Shown: positions 42,378 to 51,594, numbered from the stretch's first letter. The stretch: 58,151 nt of DNA from Pseudomonadota bacterium (GCA_030057915.1 JASGUC010000038.1:1-58151); one strand, 5' to 3'. Made by a program: numbers and translations. Notes: generated by a model from the letters alone, not told the origin.

Positions 42378-43166
42378 TTACCGGCGCCTCAGGATCCCCC
42401 CCGCGGCGCCGACCACCGCCTCTTCTCCGGAGATATGTCTGTTGGCCTCGGCCATTCCCTTTTTTACGATCATGGGCAGTCCCGAGCAGCACGGAACCTC
42501 CATGATAACCGTGGTGACGCTCCGGATGTCCGCGATGCGGAAGATATCGGCAAACTTCTCCGTATAACCCTGGACGTCGTCGAATTTCGGACACCCCATC
42601 AGCGCCACCTTGCCCTTTATCAGATCGCGGTGAAGGGTCGGCATGGCCAGGGCCGCGCAGTCCGCAAGGACGAGGAGATCGGCGCCCTTCAGAAAAGGGG
42701 CGTGGGGAGGGACAAGCCGGATCTTTACCGGCCAGTGGGTGAGGGCCGATTCCCCTCTCCAGGCATGGACCTCCCCATCCCTGCCGCCTTCCCCCTCGTG
42801 AGTCGCGCCCTTGCCCCCCAGGATCTCCCTGGGTCGGTTTGCCTCCGCACAGGAAGCGGCCGGATCGAGGATCATTATATGGGCGGAGGGGCATCCGCGG
42901 GGTAGGGAGAGGGAATCTCCGGCCGCCGGATGGCGCCGCGCCACCGCTTCTTCGTCGAAAGGCGCCGCTTCCCGCTCGACGAGGCGCAGCGCCCCGGTGG
43001 GGCAGTCGCCGATGCAGGCCCCCAGGCCGTCGCAGTAGCTTTCGGCCACGACCCGCGCCTTGCCGGCGACGATTTGCAGCGCCCCCTCCGCGCATCCCGG
43101 GACGCAGTTCCCACAGCCGTTGCAGAGTTCCGCGTCGATTTCGATTATCTTGCGCAATACCTTCAT
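42378..43166 (-). CDS. 4Fe-4S ferredoxin-domain protein
   Basis: 262 residues. Cys15, 18, 21 and 25 form a complete CxxCxxCxxxC(A) cluster site (CNGCGNCVPGC). A second site has only Cys45, 51 and 55 (CDGLGACIGDCP), with Leu in place of one Cys, as is usual for this family. The C-terminal 170 residues include KVALMGCPKFDD and EVPCCSG, further Cys motifs that may bind metal. It is probably a redox partner in anaerobic metabolism. GGAGAGGAGAGG lies upstream. The protein lacks a nucleotide-binding P-loop. It converges on the glycogen fusion gene with 116 bases between. Confidence 0.8.
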   Translation of the reverse strand: MKVLRKIIEIDAELCNGCGNCVPGCAEGALQIVAGKARVVAESYCDGLGACIGDCPTGALRLVEREAAPFDEEAVARRHPAAGDSLSLPRGCPSAHIMILDPAASCAEANRPREILGGKGATHEGEGGRDGEVHAWRGESALTHWPVKIRLVPPHAPFLKGADLLVLADCAALAMPTLHRDLIKGKVALMGCPKFDDVQGYTEKFADIFRIADIRSVTTVIMEVPCCSGLPMIVKKGMAEANRHISGEEAVVGAAGGILRRR

Positions 43167-43336
43167 GTCCTCTCCTCTCCGGTTTTTCACCTGAAAATGC
43201 GCTCCTATATGCCTGCATTCATTCACTAATCATTTTCCTCCCCTGCAAGGTGAGGATCAAGGCGGGGATGGGTCTCACATTTTCATCCCCCTTTGTGACG
43301 GCTCGCCGTCATGAGCGTTTCATATGAATCGCCACG

Positions 43337-43511
43337 ATTCAATCGCCAAACTCATCGAATCCGCCGCGCCAATGCAAGGCCGATCCAAGAACCAATTGAA
43401 TTTACCGTTCGCCCCGATATAATCCGGGGTCGGGAACACCTCGAGAACAGGGCATTCCGGCTTCCGCCGGCAAGACGACAGGGCCTCCGAGGCGGCGTTT
43501 TTCAAAGGCCT
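43337..43511. repeat. Truncated family C copy next to a family B end
   Basis: 43337-43407 is an inverted, incomplete family C copy. It has GATTCAATCGCCAAACTC, then GAACCAATTGAATTTACCG, and stops inside the element. 43438-43511 looks like a family B unit ending GGCGTTTTTCAAAGGCCTC. The stretch 43,167-43,549 holds no gene. Confidence 0.55.
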
Positions 43512-43549
43512 CCCCCAGAGACGGTTGATCCTGCCGGGGCCGGGCATGC

Positions 43550-43774
43550 TCATCTCCTGGTGATGAGCCAGAGGATGAGGGTAAGGACAATGCTCGCGAT
43601 GACGCTGGTGGCAAGGGGGAAGTAAAAGGTGAATCTTTCTCCCCGGTAGAAGATATCCCCCGGCAGCCTGCCCAGCCAGGGGAGCTTGCCGCCCAGCATG
43701 ACGAGGAGGCCCATGCCGGCGATGGCCAGGCCGGCGATCAGCAATATCCTTCCTAACTGTGAGAAATCGTTCAT
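43550..43774 (-). CDS. DUF2905-family small membrane protein
   Basis: 74 residues with two membrane spans around a conserved loop: MLGGKLPWLGRLPGDIFYRGERFTFYFPL is spread over residues 26-54 and is the DUF2905 signature. The function is unknown. In-frame starts at 43783 (GTG), 43777 and 43774 are possible; I chose the last because family members begin MNDFSQLG or similar. It lies 75 bases after the KamA-type gene and may share its transcript. Confidence 0.85.
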   Translation of the reverse strand: MNDFSQLGRILLIAGLAIAGMGLLVMLGGKLPWLGRLPGDIFYRGERFTFYFPLATSVIASIVLTLILWLITRR

Positions 43775-43849
43775 CATCTGCACGCAGCCACGTCGTGTCC
43801 GTCCAGCGGCGTTGGTTGGCGGACCGGGGGCCGCCGTAAAAGGACGTCT

Positions 43850-44794
43850 TTACAGGGCCTCCCGATATGTCACCGTTTCGCCGGTCAGGGGGGCCGTGAA
43901 CAGATAGACGCCGGCGGCGCGCCGACGCCTGCCCTGGCCGGCCAGGACGATCTTGCCTTTTCCGTCCGGGATGTCGAGGATCAGTCGGGGTACCAGGTAG
44001 CCGGGAAGCCGTCCCGGAAGCGCCTGGACCAGTCGCATGGCGCTCTCCAGGGGGATCCGGAAGTGGGAGATCCCCGGCGCCAGATCGGGGTAATGGAGAT
44101 AGTAGGGGAGGATCCCCGCTTCTCCGAGGGCGACCGACAACCCCACCAATTCTTCCTCCGTATCGTTTACGCCTTTGAGCAGCACGCTCTGATTCAGCAG
44201 GAATCGCGCCGGCCGCAACGCCCGAACCGCCCGCAGGAATTCTGGCGTGATTTCCAGTCGATGGTTCACATGAACGACGATGGCGTCCAGTTGCGCCGCC
44301 ACGGGGCCGAAACCCTCGCATCGGGCGGGGTCATAGACGGGATACCGGGTGTGCAGGCGCACGGAGCGCGCCCCCGCCTTCCTGACGGCGCCGATGACGG
44401 CCGTGAGGTCTTCATCGGCCAGCGACAGGGGATCGCCGCCGGAGAGGATGACCTCATGGATTTCCCCGTGGGCGGCAAGGTAAGCGCAGGCCTCCGTCAA
44501 TTCCTCCGTCGTGAGATCGGGAGAAGGGCGGCTCAGCCTGTGTCTTCTGAAACAGAAACGGCAATGGGCGGCGCAGCGGTCCGTGACCAAGAGGAGGGCG
44601 CGGCCGGGATAATGGTGGATCAATCTCCCGTTGGCGCCGCGCTGCCAGCGTCCATCTCCGGTGGGATCAGCCCTTTCTTCCGGCCGGATTTGCCGTTCCC
44701 GATCGGAATGACGCACCATCGAGGCCAGGGGCCCGTCCGGGCAGATCCGGTCGATCAGATTCCGATAGTAAGGGGTGATCTTTTCGGCAAACAT
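43850..44794 (-). CDS. KamA-family radical SAM protein (lysine 2,3-aminomutase-like)
   Basis: 314 residues. The radical SAM cluster Cys are 74, 78 and 81 in TDRCAAHCRFCFRR, and the SAM GGDPL motif is in ILSGGDPLSL. PLP and substrate features of lysine 2,3-aminomutase are only partly kept, and the length is short compared with 416 for KamA. It is nearer to EpmB or to uncharacterised KamA-like proteins. No efp or epmA gene is nearby. Met at 44794 was chosen for GGAAAG just upstream; a TTG at 44818 is possible. Confidence 0.82.
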   Translation of the reverse strand: MFAEKITPYYRNLIDRICPDGPLASMVRHSDRERQIRPEERADPTGDGRWQRGANGRLIHHYPGRALLLVTDRCAAHCRFCFRRHRLSRPSPDLTTEELTEACAYLAAHGEIHEVILSGGDPLSLADEDLTAVIGAVRKAGARSVRLHTRYPVYDPARCEGFGPVAAQLDAIVVHVNHRLEITPEFLRAVRALRPARFLLNQSVLLKGVNDTEEELVGLSVALGEAGILPYYLHYPDLAPGISHFRIPLESAMRLVQALPGRLPGYLVPRLILDIPDGKGKIVLAGQGRRRRAAGVYLFTAPLTGETVTYREAL

Positions 44795-45101
44795 GGCTTT
44801 CCGTTGGCGCCTCTTCAAACGGCATGATTATTGGCGGAAAAGCCGTCATAAGTCAAGAGGTCCAAAGCCGACCGCACGGGGCCGCCGCACAATCGGACAT
44901 CCCGACGGACACCCCGACGGTCAAACAGGCGGTCAAGCAGGCGGCGCCTCTCCGAGGTTGTTCCGGACAGAACTACCGTGGGGGGGCGCATGGAACCACG
45001 CCCCGTATTGCCGCTGGCGAATATGTCCTCCCCTCGGCCCTTGGCCGTCATACTAAGCCCCGTATTGGCCGGCGACGCCATTCCTCCCCGCCGGCCGGCG
45101 G

Positions 45102-45147
45102 CGGATAAAAGAACAATCCGGCGGCCACGGTCGGCGGCCGCCGGATT
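45102..45147 (-). terminator. Intrinsic terminator after the dockerin gene
   Basis: AATCCGGCGGC (45115-45125) pairs exactly with GCCGCCGGATT (45137-45147) around an 11-base loop. On the minus strand the stem is followed by GTTCTTTTATCC. The rest of 44,795-45,240 holds no gene. 45165-45225 is the second copy of the gene-end repeat seen after lexA. Confidence 0.55.
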
Positions 45148-45240
45148 GAATCATCTGTCGATCATCTGAAAATTTCCGCAACTATTTGGACATAGTCGCC
45201 TCTCGTTGCGCCTGCCCCCGGCATGAGATTCGGTCCGCGC

Positions 45241-48200
45241 TTACCTTTGCAGTCCCGCCACCCCCTGGAGGATATATAATACCTCGGCCAGGCCCACCTT
45301 ATTGTCTCCGTTCACATCGGTGCCGGAAGCGACATAATCGCTGCGGATGACGGGCGTCTTCCCGGCCAGCGCCTGTAGGGCCAGGATGGCGTCAACCAGA
45401 TCGATCTTTCCGTCGTCGTTGATGTCTCCCTTCAGGAGGGTCCCCGCCTGTCCGACCGTGAAGGTCTGATCCCCGATGGTGATCGTGCCCGTTCTTGACC
45501 CACTGCCCGGGTTTGCCAACACGTTGTAGGTGACGACTCCATTCCCGGCGCCCGTCGTCGCGCAACTGATCCACGGAACGTTGCTCATCGCCACCCAGAC
45601 CGTCCCCGGCGTGGCCGTCACGTTTATCGTTCCCGTGGCCGCGACGGCGGAGCCGAAGTGCTTGCTGCTCGTTTCCAGGGTGACCGTGCCGCCGGCCGGC
45701 TGGGAGAGGGCAAAGAAGTAAACATTGCCTACCGTATCATCCGCCCCGAAGGTCAGCGGCGCGGCCCGGGAAACGTCGATGGCGTTGGGCCACCACCGCG
45801 GGATGACGTTGGTACTTTTCGGCGCGAAGAGGAGCTTATAGGTCCCGGGGGGAATGTTGCCGACCAGGACGGGGCCCACGCCAGCATGCATCGGGAATAT
45901 ATCCCGGGAAAACTTCAACTGGTTGTCCTCGCCGAAGAAGTGCAGCGTGATCATACCCTGGATGGGGGTCTGATCGACGTTCTTGATCTGAAAGGCCAGG
46001 AGAGACGTCCCGGGGGCGTTGATCGTCTTCAGGGGCACAACGGCCTTGGCCTTTCCGTCCTCGGTCGCGGCGTAAAAGATCGCCGTCCCTATGTCCACCG
46101 GCGGATTCTGCAGGTTGAAGGTCGAGGTAGCCGACTTTCCATCGCTGGAACGAACCAACTTATCCAGAAAATCCGTCTGGAAATTCATCATTCCAGAGGT
46201 TTCACAGCCGATCCATCTCAGCTCGGTGGTGCCGACGGCGGACCAGATGATGGGTGCTGTCCGATTGTTGTGGACCGGGGAGACGTCAAAGCCGATGTAG
46301 GATACCCAGGATGTCTTCGGGAAGTTCACGGTAATCGGCAGTTCCCGCTCCGTTCCATCGGGAGCGGTTGCCCGGAGCCCTACGGTCCCATTGTCCTGGG
46401 CGTAGATGTCGTATCCCCAAAAGCGCTTGTACACGCCCAGGATCGGAGATGTGGCGCTGAGCGCAATGTCCGCGTCGCCGGAAAATATCTCGTTGTCCGA
46501 TCCGGTCACCTCCGTAAGCAGGCCGACGAGCTGACCCTGGGCGGTGACGTTCTTGCTGATCAGGTAGGTTTTTGTATCGTTGTTGAATTCATAGAACTGA
46601 ATGTCCTTCACGGTTACCACCTGGAGGGTGAACGTTCCCGCCGGGAAAGGCACTCCCCCATGGAGTGCCTGGATGTCGGCGGTATAGACGCCCGCACTCA
46701 AACTCTTCGTATCGATTGCGAGGACGACGCCCCCCGGGCTCAGAAGCGGTGCGGGAATAAAGGCGTCCTTGCCGGACAGGGCGGCGGCATCGCCCCCCTG
46801 AAGACTCAGGGTGATCCCTGCCGTGGTGAAGCCGTTATAAAAGCCGGCCTTCAGTATAAATTCCGCCTTCTGGCCCTTGATGACCTTGATCGTCGGATTC
46901 ATGACATCGATCGTGAAGTAGGGCGACGTCACCTGGAAGCTCTGAGCGGAGGGACTGCTGGATACCCCTCCCGCAACCACCACGACGTTTCCGCTCCTGG
47001 CGGCGGTGACGGTAATGGAGGTATTCGTCCAGTTCTTGATGGCAATGCCGGTGTCAGATCCGCCGATCAGAACCCTCCCGGGGACGTCGCCGAAATTGAC
47101 GCCTGTAATCGTCAAATCGCTGCCGTAGGCCCCGGAGGTGGCGGAAAGGCCGGCAATGGTCGGGGCGGTCGAAGCAACGCCGAAGAAGGATTCTTCGGAG
47201 ATGAAGCCCGCTTGGGTAGGCACGATGGCGCCGTTGGACTCGAAGGTATGGCCGGCCAGGGTTGCCGTGAGGCGTACCTGCTTCCCGTTGGGGATGTTCT
47301 TGACCATGTAAATGCCGTCGGTTCCGGTGGCCGATCCGCTGGTGTAGGCCACCGGGTAAGTCGCGCCAAGAACCGGCGGATCGCCTGGTGTCCATTCCCG
47401 CGCCTCGATGGTCGCCCCGGCAAGGAAAGTGGTCGGGCTGTCCTTCCGTGCCACCCGGCCGACGATCAACCCGGTTCCCGGCGTGTTGCCAAACGCGGAG
47501 GGGTACTGTCCAGTCGGGCCCGCGGTAAAGAGGCTGAAGGGCAGCAGGGCCTGAATGTTCTTGTCCCAGTTGAAGTACTTGCTCAGCACGGGCGCATAGG
47601 CGGACCCCGGCGGCTGCGTCAGCAGATAAAAGGTCGTGGACTTCGGGATCCCCGTCAGGGAGAATGCGCCGGTGGCGCCGTCTGTTGGGACGGTTTCGAT
47701 CAAGATCGGCGGCGTCCCCGGTTGGTACGCGGAAACCGTCGTTCCCTGCAAAGCCGTCATGCCGTCCGTCGAGGGCCAGTTGGGAGCGGTCTTTGCCCAG
47801 CCGTTGAAAGCGATCGTTTCGCCGGGCGTCCCAAGGTAGGTGAAGTCGCCTCCGGCAAAGGAGGTGTTTCCTATCCCGTTGACGACGATGGTGGAGACGA
47901 TGTGGTAGTGGTAAGTCTGACCGCTCACCAGGGCCGGTCCGGCGTAGGGCGTGCTCGTGGTTGTCGGGGGGATGTTGTACCGATTCCAGATGCGATTGCC
48001 GTCGGCGTCCGAAACCTCAATGCCGTAATGCGTCGCGCCGGCGATGCCGGTCCAGGAGAAGGTCGGCGTGGCGATGCTCACATTGCCCTTCGGTTGGAGA
48101 TTGGTCGCAAATTCCGTAACGTAGCCTGTGATGGCCCGGGTGGCGGTTTCGGTACCCCCGCCCTTTTTGGTTGCGGTGAAATTGAAGACCACATCGCCGG

Positions 48201-49842
48201 TGGGCGGAGAGTTGGCGCTTAAAAAGACGGCTCCCCCCACCCATGGCTGGGATACCGACAGGTCATCAAAGTAATAATATGGCCCCGCCACCCCCCAACT
48301 GAACGATTCCATCATGACATCCATATACTTTGCCGTCGGAGGCAGAGGGCCGATGTTGGCGGTCGCCTTCTGTATGCCATCGATCCAGAGTTCCGCCACA
48401 CCCGTCGTGGGGTTGTAAACGATTCTTTCGAGGAATGGGACATCCCAGATGGCCGTCGTTTTCACACTGGGGGGAGCATTCATGTAACTGGCCATGCCGC
48501 TGTCCAGATAGAAATCGGAATCACCCCGATCTTTATAATACATATGGGAAACGTAGGCGGACTTCACAATGGTGCCGCCGGCAACATCCGGCGTCTCCCA
48601 GAAACGCAGCCCGAAGGCGCCTCGGAAGAAATCTTTGCCCCCATGGCCGGCCGTTATTTTGGATTGTAAAACGATTGGCGCGTATGGATTGATGATAACG
48701 AATCGGCTCCGGGCATACCCGGCGGCGTCGGTCGTCCGCGCCACCTTGAGCATCCCATCGCTTTCCGTCACCTGTAAGGCCGGCCCTCCCCCCGGGGTCC
48801 ACTTGGCGGGGTCGAGGCTATTGTCATTGAAGTCGTCGTCAAAAAGGGTCCCCGGGAGCGACCAGTAACCGCCGGCGCTGTTGTAGGTCAGGGGCGTCTC
48901 CGCCAGATAGCCCTGACTGTGCATGGAAACACCGCTGTAGAGGGTCTGTCCGGGGTCTTCCACTCGGGCCCAGGCGTAATAGGCATTGCCCCGGCTGTCG
49001 TCCCAGTGATGGGAGTTAACCACGAAGGGGCTTTGGGGCGCCTCCTCTTCCATGTATAAATACGGGAATCGCATCGGCAGACTGTTGAAGACGATACCGG
49101 CGGCGATGGCGTAAACCCCCGGCATGTTCGTCCAGCCCGCGCCGTCCTTGTTGTAGGAAAAAGTGACATTTGTGCCGTCGTTTATGATTTTCAACTCCAG
49201 GACGGTGGTGGTGGGCGTCAAACCGGTGAAAACCACGGGGTTCGTTCCCGACCACAGGGTCGTCCCTTGCCCTGCGTCGTCATGGATAGCGGTACTCAAC
49301 TCCAGCCGCCCCGAGGCATTCCAGACCCCCCGGAAGCGGGGCTGGGGCCCGGCGTTGTGAGGGGCCGCGGCGCCGATCTCGAACCGGTAACTCTTTGTCG
49401 GGTCGGCAATGCCGACAAAATTCTGTAGTTTCAAGGAGAAGGTCCAGGATGTGGCCGCCTGGGGCGGGGGCCCGGACGAGGCGCCTTGCAGGATCGCCCC
49501 TCCCCCGGTCGTGGTGATCCTGCCGACCTGCTCCGTGGCCTCCAGGGTGACTGTCGCGGCGCCCACCTCGGGAATATTGCCGAAGCGAAAGGCTCTATCC
49601 GCGGCGTGTTTCCGCAGGATAGGCGGATTGGTCATGGGAATCTCGATATTATTGGGCGGGGTTTGAGGAGGAGCGGCGCCTGCCGCCGAAAAGTCGTAAT
49701 CGATTTCCCTTGGTCCCGATGGATCGTAATAGTACAGATGCTTTACATCCACGGAGAAGGCCGCGGCCTGGGTGATCCATCCCGCGGACAGGATGGAGAA
49801 AATCAGGCCGATGACGATCAGTCTGCGCTGTGTTTGCAACAT
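45241..49842 (-). CDS. Large secreted multidomain protein ending in a type I dockerin
   Basis: 1,533 residues. A signal peptide (RRLIVIGLIFSILSAGWITQAAAFS) is followed by beta-rich domains without a clear family. An IPT/TIG domain spans about 890-970 (TIAGLSATSGAYGSDLTITG). A BACON-like domain lies near 1387-1470 (VPWISCATTGAGNGVVTYNV). The last 60 residues are a type I dockerin with two calcium loops (DINDDGKIDLVDAILALQAL and DVNGDNKVGLAEVLYILQGV). Dockerins bind cohesins; no cohesin protein is in the window. It probably acts outside the cell or on its surface in adhesion or polymer binding; no catalytic motif was recognised. AGGAGGT lies before ATG 49842. Confidence 0.85.
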   Translation of the reverse strand: MLQTQRRLIVIGLIFSILSAGWITQAAAFSVDVKHLYYYDPSGPREIDYDFSAAGAAPPQTPPNNIEIPMTNPPILRKHAADRAFRFGNIPEVGAATVTLEATEQVGRITTTGGGAILQGASSGPPPQAATSWTFSLKLQNFVGIADPTKSYRFEIGAAAPHNAGPQPRFRGVWNASGRLELSTAIHDDAGQGTTLWSGTNPVVFTGLTPTTTVLELKIINDGTNVTFSYNKDGAGWTNMPGVYAIAAGIVFNSLPMRFPYLYMEEEAPQSPFVVNSHHWDDSRGNAYYAWARVEDPGQTLYSGVSMHSQGYLAETPLTYNSAGGYWSLPGTLFDDDFNDNSLDPAKWTPGGGPALQVTESDGMLKVARTTDAAGYARSRFVIINPYAPIVLQSKITAGHGGKDFFRGAFGLRFWETPDVAGGTIVKSAYVSHMYYKDRGDSDFYLDSGMASYMNAPPSVKTTAIWDVPFLERIVYNPTTGVAELWIDGIQKATANIGPLPPTAKYMDVMMESFSWGVAGPYYYFDDLSVSQPWVGGAVFLSANSPPTGDVVFNFTATKKGGGTETATRAITGYVTEFATNLQPKGNVSIATPTFSWTGIAGATHYGIEVSDADGNRIWNRYNIPPTTTSTPYAGPALVSGQTYHYHIVSTIVVNGIGNTSFAGGDFTYLGTPGETIAFNGWAKTAPNWPSTDGMTALQGTTVSAYQPGTPPILIETVPTDGATGAFSLTGIPKSTTFYLLTQPPGSAYAPVLSKYFNWDKNIQALLPFSLFTAGPTGQYPSAFGNTPGTGLIVGRVARKDSPTTFLAGATIEAREWTPGDPPVLGATYPVAYTSGSATGTDGIYMVKNIPNGKQVRLTATLAGHTFESNGAIVPTQAGFISEESFFGVASTAPTIAGLSATSGAYGSDLTITGVNFGDVPGRVLIGGSDTGIAIKNWTNTSITVTAARSGNVVVVAGGVSSSPSAQSFQVTSPYFTIDVMNPTIKVIKGQKAEFILKAGFYNGFTTAGITLSLQGGDAAALSGKDAFIPAPLLSPGGVVLAIDTKSLSAGVYTADIQALHGGVPFPAGTFTLQVVTVKDIQFYEFNNDTKTYLISKNVTAQGQLVGLLTEVTGSDNEIFSGDADIALSATSPILGVYKRFWGYDIYAQDNGTVGLRATAPDGTERELPITVNFPKTSWVSYIGFDVSPVHNNRTAPIIWSAVGTTELRWIGCETSGMMNFQTDFLDKLVRSSDGKSATSTFNLQNPPVDIGTAIFYAATEDGKAKAVVPLKTINAPGTSLLAFQIKNVDQTPIQGMITLHFFGEDNQLKFSRDIFPMHAGVGPVLVGNIPPGTYKLLFAPKSTNVIPRWWPNAIDVSRAAPLTFGADDTVGNVYFFALSQPAGGTVTLETSSKHFGSAVAATGTINVTATPGTVWVAMSNVPWISCATTGAGNGVVTYNVLANPGSGSRTGTITIGDQTFTVGQAGTLLKGDINDDGKIDLVDAILALQALAGKTPVIRSDYVASGTDVNGDNKVGLAEVLYILQGVAGLQR

Positions 49843-50129
49843 AACTACCTCCTGAGTGCTATCAAACGAGTTTGTTTCTTTCGTCCACCAATGAAGGCCT
49901 TTCCGACGCCGCCATGAATCGGGCCGATAGCCTTTGCCGAAAAAGCCCGCTTGGGCAACGCATTCCCCGCCGAAGGCGGCCGTATGCATCACTAAAAAAT
50001 GCCATGCGTCACACCCAGTATGCCCTTTTTTGAAATACGGGAGAGGATGTTGCCGCAGAACACGGCCTAAACACGAAAAATGAAAGGAGCTATCCTGATT
50101 TGGCAAGAACTTGCCTCTTCTGGAGTGGT

Positions 50130-50158
50130 ATTTTAAGGACTGGAAATAGGCGTGTCAA
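50130..50158 (-). promoter_or_regulatory. Sigma-70-type promoter of the dockerin-protein gene
   Basis: On the minus strand TTGACA (50158-50153) and TAAAAT (50135-50130) have a 17-base spacer. The start codon is at 49842, so the leader would be about 280 bases, long for a bacterial gene. A family A element sits just upstream of the -35 box. Confidence 0.6.
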
Positions 50159-50176
50159 GCCTTTTCTTTGCGGTCG

Positions 50177-50280
50177 CACGGTAAATTTGTTCTATCTCTA
50201 AGTGGCTGAAAACAGGGCGTGCCTCAGTTTTAGTAGATCATTCAAGATCAACTACTTACATAGAGAACAAATTTACCCTG
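50177..50280 (-). mobile_element. 104-bp inverted-repeat element, family A copy 3
   Basis: Reversed relative to the copies at 9,312 and 32,775. Ends are CACGGTAAATTTGTTCT and AGAACAAATTTACCCTG. The flanks TTTGCGGTCG (50167-50176) and TTTGCGGACG (50281-50290) agree at nine of ten bases, an aged 10-bp duplication. It lies between the divergent promoters of the dockerin gene and the FecR operon. Confidence 0.85.
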
Positions 50281-50412
50281 TTTGCGGACGCCGGGCAAAT
50301 TCGTTCTTCCCGCAAGCGCTCGATTTCTCGTGACTGCAAAACATGGAAAAGCCGCTATTTTTCGCTTCTTTCGAGGAGAACCGATTGGCCCTGCTGGCGG
50401 GCACAATCATCG

Positions 50413-50441
50413 TTGACAATTTTTTTTGCGCCGGATTATAG
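50413..50441 (+). promoter_or_regulatory. Candidate promoter of the FecR-OmpA-kinase operon
   Basis: TTGACA (50413-50418) is followed by an eight-T stretch and a weak -10 (TTATAG, 50436-50441) at 17 bases. The first start codon is at 50479. Confidence 0.4.
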
Positions 50442-50478
50442 GGGTGGCGTCCATGAGCGCAAAACGGAGAATAAGCTT

Positions 50479-50922
50479 ATGATCGCAAGAATTATCCTTG
50501 CCGCCCTGATAATTTCCTTTTTTGCCGCCGCGGCGCAGGCGGCGGACGCCGTCGTCGGCTATGTAAAAACGGCCAAGGGGGAGGCGTTCATTGAAAGGGG
50601 AGAGACCGTTATCCCGGCGCGAATCAACGAAAAGATATCTAAAAACGACATCCTGAAAACAGGGGCGAACAGCTCTCTCGGGGTGACGCTCAAGGATGAC
50701 ACCCTGATTGCCTTGGGCTCGAACAGCGCGGTGACCGTCAGCGAATTCAATTTTTCCCCCGGGGAGGGAAACTTGAGCCTGGTGGCAAGGATGCTGAAGG
50801 GTTGCGTGGAGTTCGCTTCCGGAATCATCGGGAAGCTATCCCCCGAGTCAGTGAAATTTTCGACTCCCGTGGGCGATATCGCCATTCGCGGCACACGGTT
50901 CGCCGTTCGGATCGCGGAGTGA
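50479..50922 (+). CDS. FecR-domain periplasmic protein
   Basis: 147 residues. A signal peptide (MIARIILAALIISFFAAAAQA) is followed by a single FecR domain: GYVKTAKGEAFIERGETVIP, LKTGANSSLGVTLKDDTLIALG, and the closing STPVGDIAIRGTRFAVRI. Here FecR is a free periplasmic module, not the anti-sigma form, since there is no membrane span beyond the signal. GGAGA lies nine bases before ATG 50479. Together with the next two genes it forms a FecR - OmpA lipoprotein - CHASE2 kinase set. Confidence 0.85.
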   Translation: MIARIILAALIISFFAAAAQAADAVVGYVKTAKGEAFIERGETVIPARINEKISKNDILKTGANSSLGVTLKDDTLIALGSNSAVTVSEFNFSPGEGNLSLVARMLKGCVEFASGIIGKLSPESVKFSTPVGDIAIRGTRFAVRIAE

Positions 50923-50988
50923 TAGGGGTCGAGGGGCCGGCGCGATATCCACGCCGACCCTAGATCGGACGACTGCCGAGGAATCCTC

Positions 50989-51594
50989 ATGAATTCTTTT
51001 CTTGTCCGGCTTTTTCTCGTAATCTCCATCGTCGCGCTGTTGGGCGCCTGCGCCCGGAAGAGCGTTGTCGTCCTTTTGCCTGATCGGGATGGGAAAACGG
51101 GCGTCATCGAAGTAGCCAATCAGGGAGGGGCGCAACTGCTGGACGCGCCGAACCAGGCAACGGCGATACGTTCGTCGCGGACGGCGCCGGAGTCACCTGC
51201 CCTCATGCCAGAGGAGCGGATCAAGAATATGTTCGGAGAGGCCATGGAGGCCATGCCCCCGGCCCCCAGGCATTATATTCTCTACTTTCTCAGCGATTCG
51301 ACGCAGTTGACCTCGGAGTCCATCCGCGTCATGGAAGAGCTTATGATGTCGATTAGCGGGACAAGGCCGGCGGAGGTCTCCATAGTGGGACATACGGACC
51401 GGGTGGGCGACAGAAGCAGAAATTTTCGATTGGGCCTTGAGCGGGCGGCCCAGGTGAGGCAGCTCCTTATACAGAAAGGGGTAGATGCGGGGATTGTCGA
51501 GATAACGTCCCACGGGGAAGACAATCCGTTGATCAAGACCGATGATGGAGTGGCGGCGCCCGAAAATCGCCGGGTCGAGATTGTAATCAGATAA
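50989..51594 (+). CDS. OmpA-domain outer-membrane lipoprotein
   Basis: 201 residues. The lipobox LLGAC places the lipid at Cys21. The C-terminal half is an OmpA/MotB peptidoglycan-binding domain: VSIVGHTDRVGDRSRNFRLG, RAAQVRQLLIQKGVDAGIVE and PENRRVEIVI. It should tie the outer membrane to the cell wall, as Pal does. The Asp and Arg that contact diaminopimelate are present. It begins 66 bases after the FecR gene. Confidence 0.87.
   Translation: MNSFLVRLFLVISIVALLGACARKSVVVLLPDRDGKTGVIEVANQGGAQLLDAPNQATAIRSSRTAPESPALMPEERIKNMFGEAMEAMPPAPRHYILYFLSDSTQLTSESIRVMEELMMSISGTRPAEVSIVGHTDRVGDRSRNFRLGLERAAQVRQLLIQKGVDAGIVEITSHGEDNPLIKTDDGVAAPENRRVEIVIR

Noticed and set aside
45658..48222. Very long open frame antisense to the dockerin-protein gene
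   Set aside because: High GC at third positions opens antisense frames. The product has no recognisable domain, and the opposite strand has a signal peptide, ribosome site, promoter and dockerin.
49843..50040. Possible c-di-GMP (GEMM) riboswitch in the dockerin-gene leader
   Set aside because: A GGCAAAGG word is present on the minus strand, but the other conserved GEMM segments and tetraloop-receptor pair are not.
50099..50116. Sigma-54-like promoter TGGCAAGAACTTGC
   Set aside because: The spacing between GG and GC is nine bases, not ten, and the word is itself a simple palindrome.
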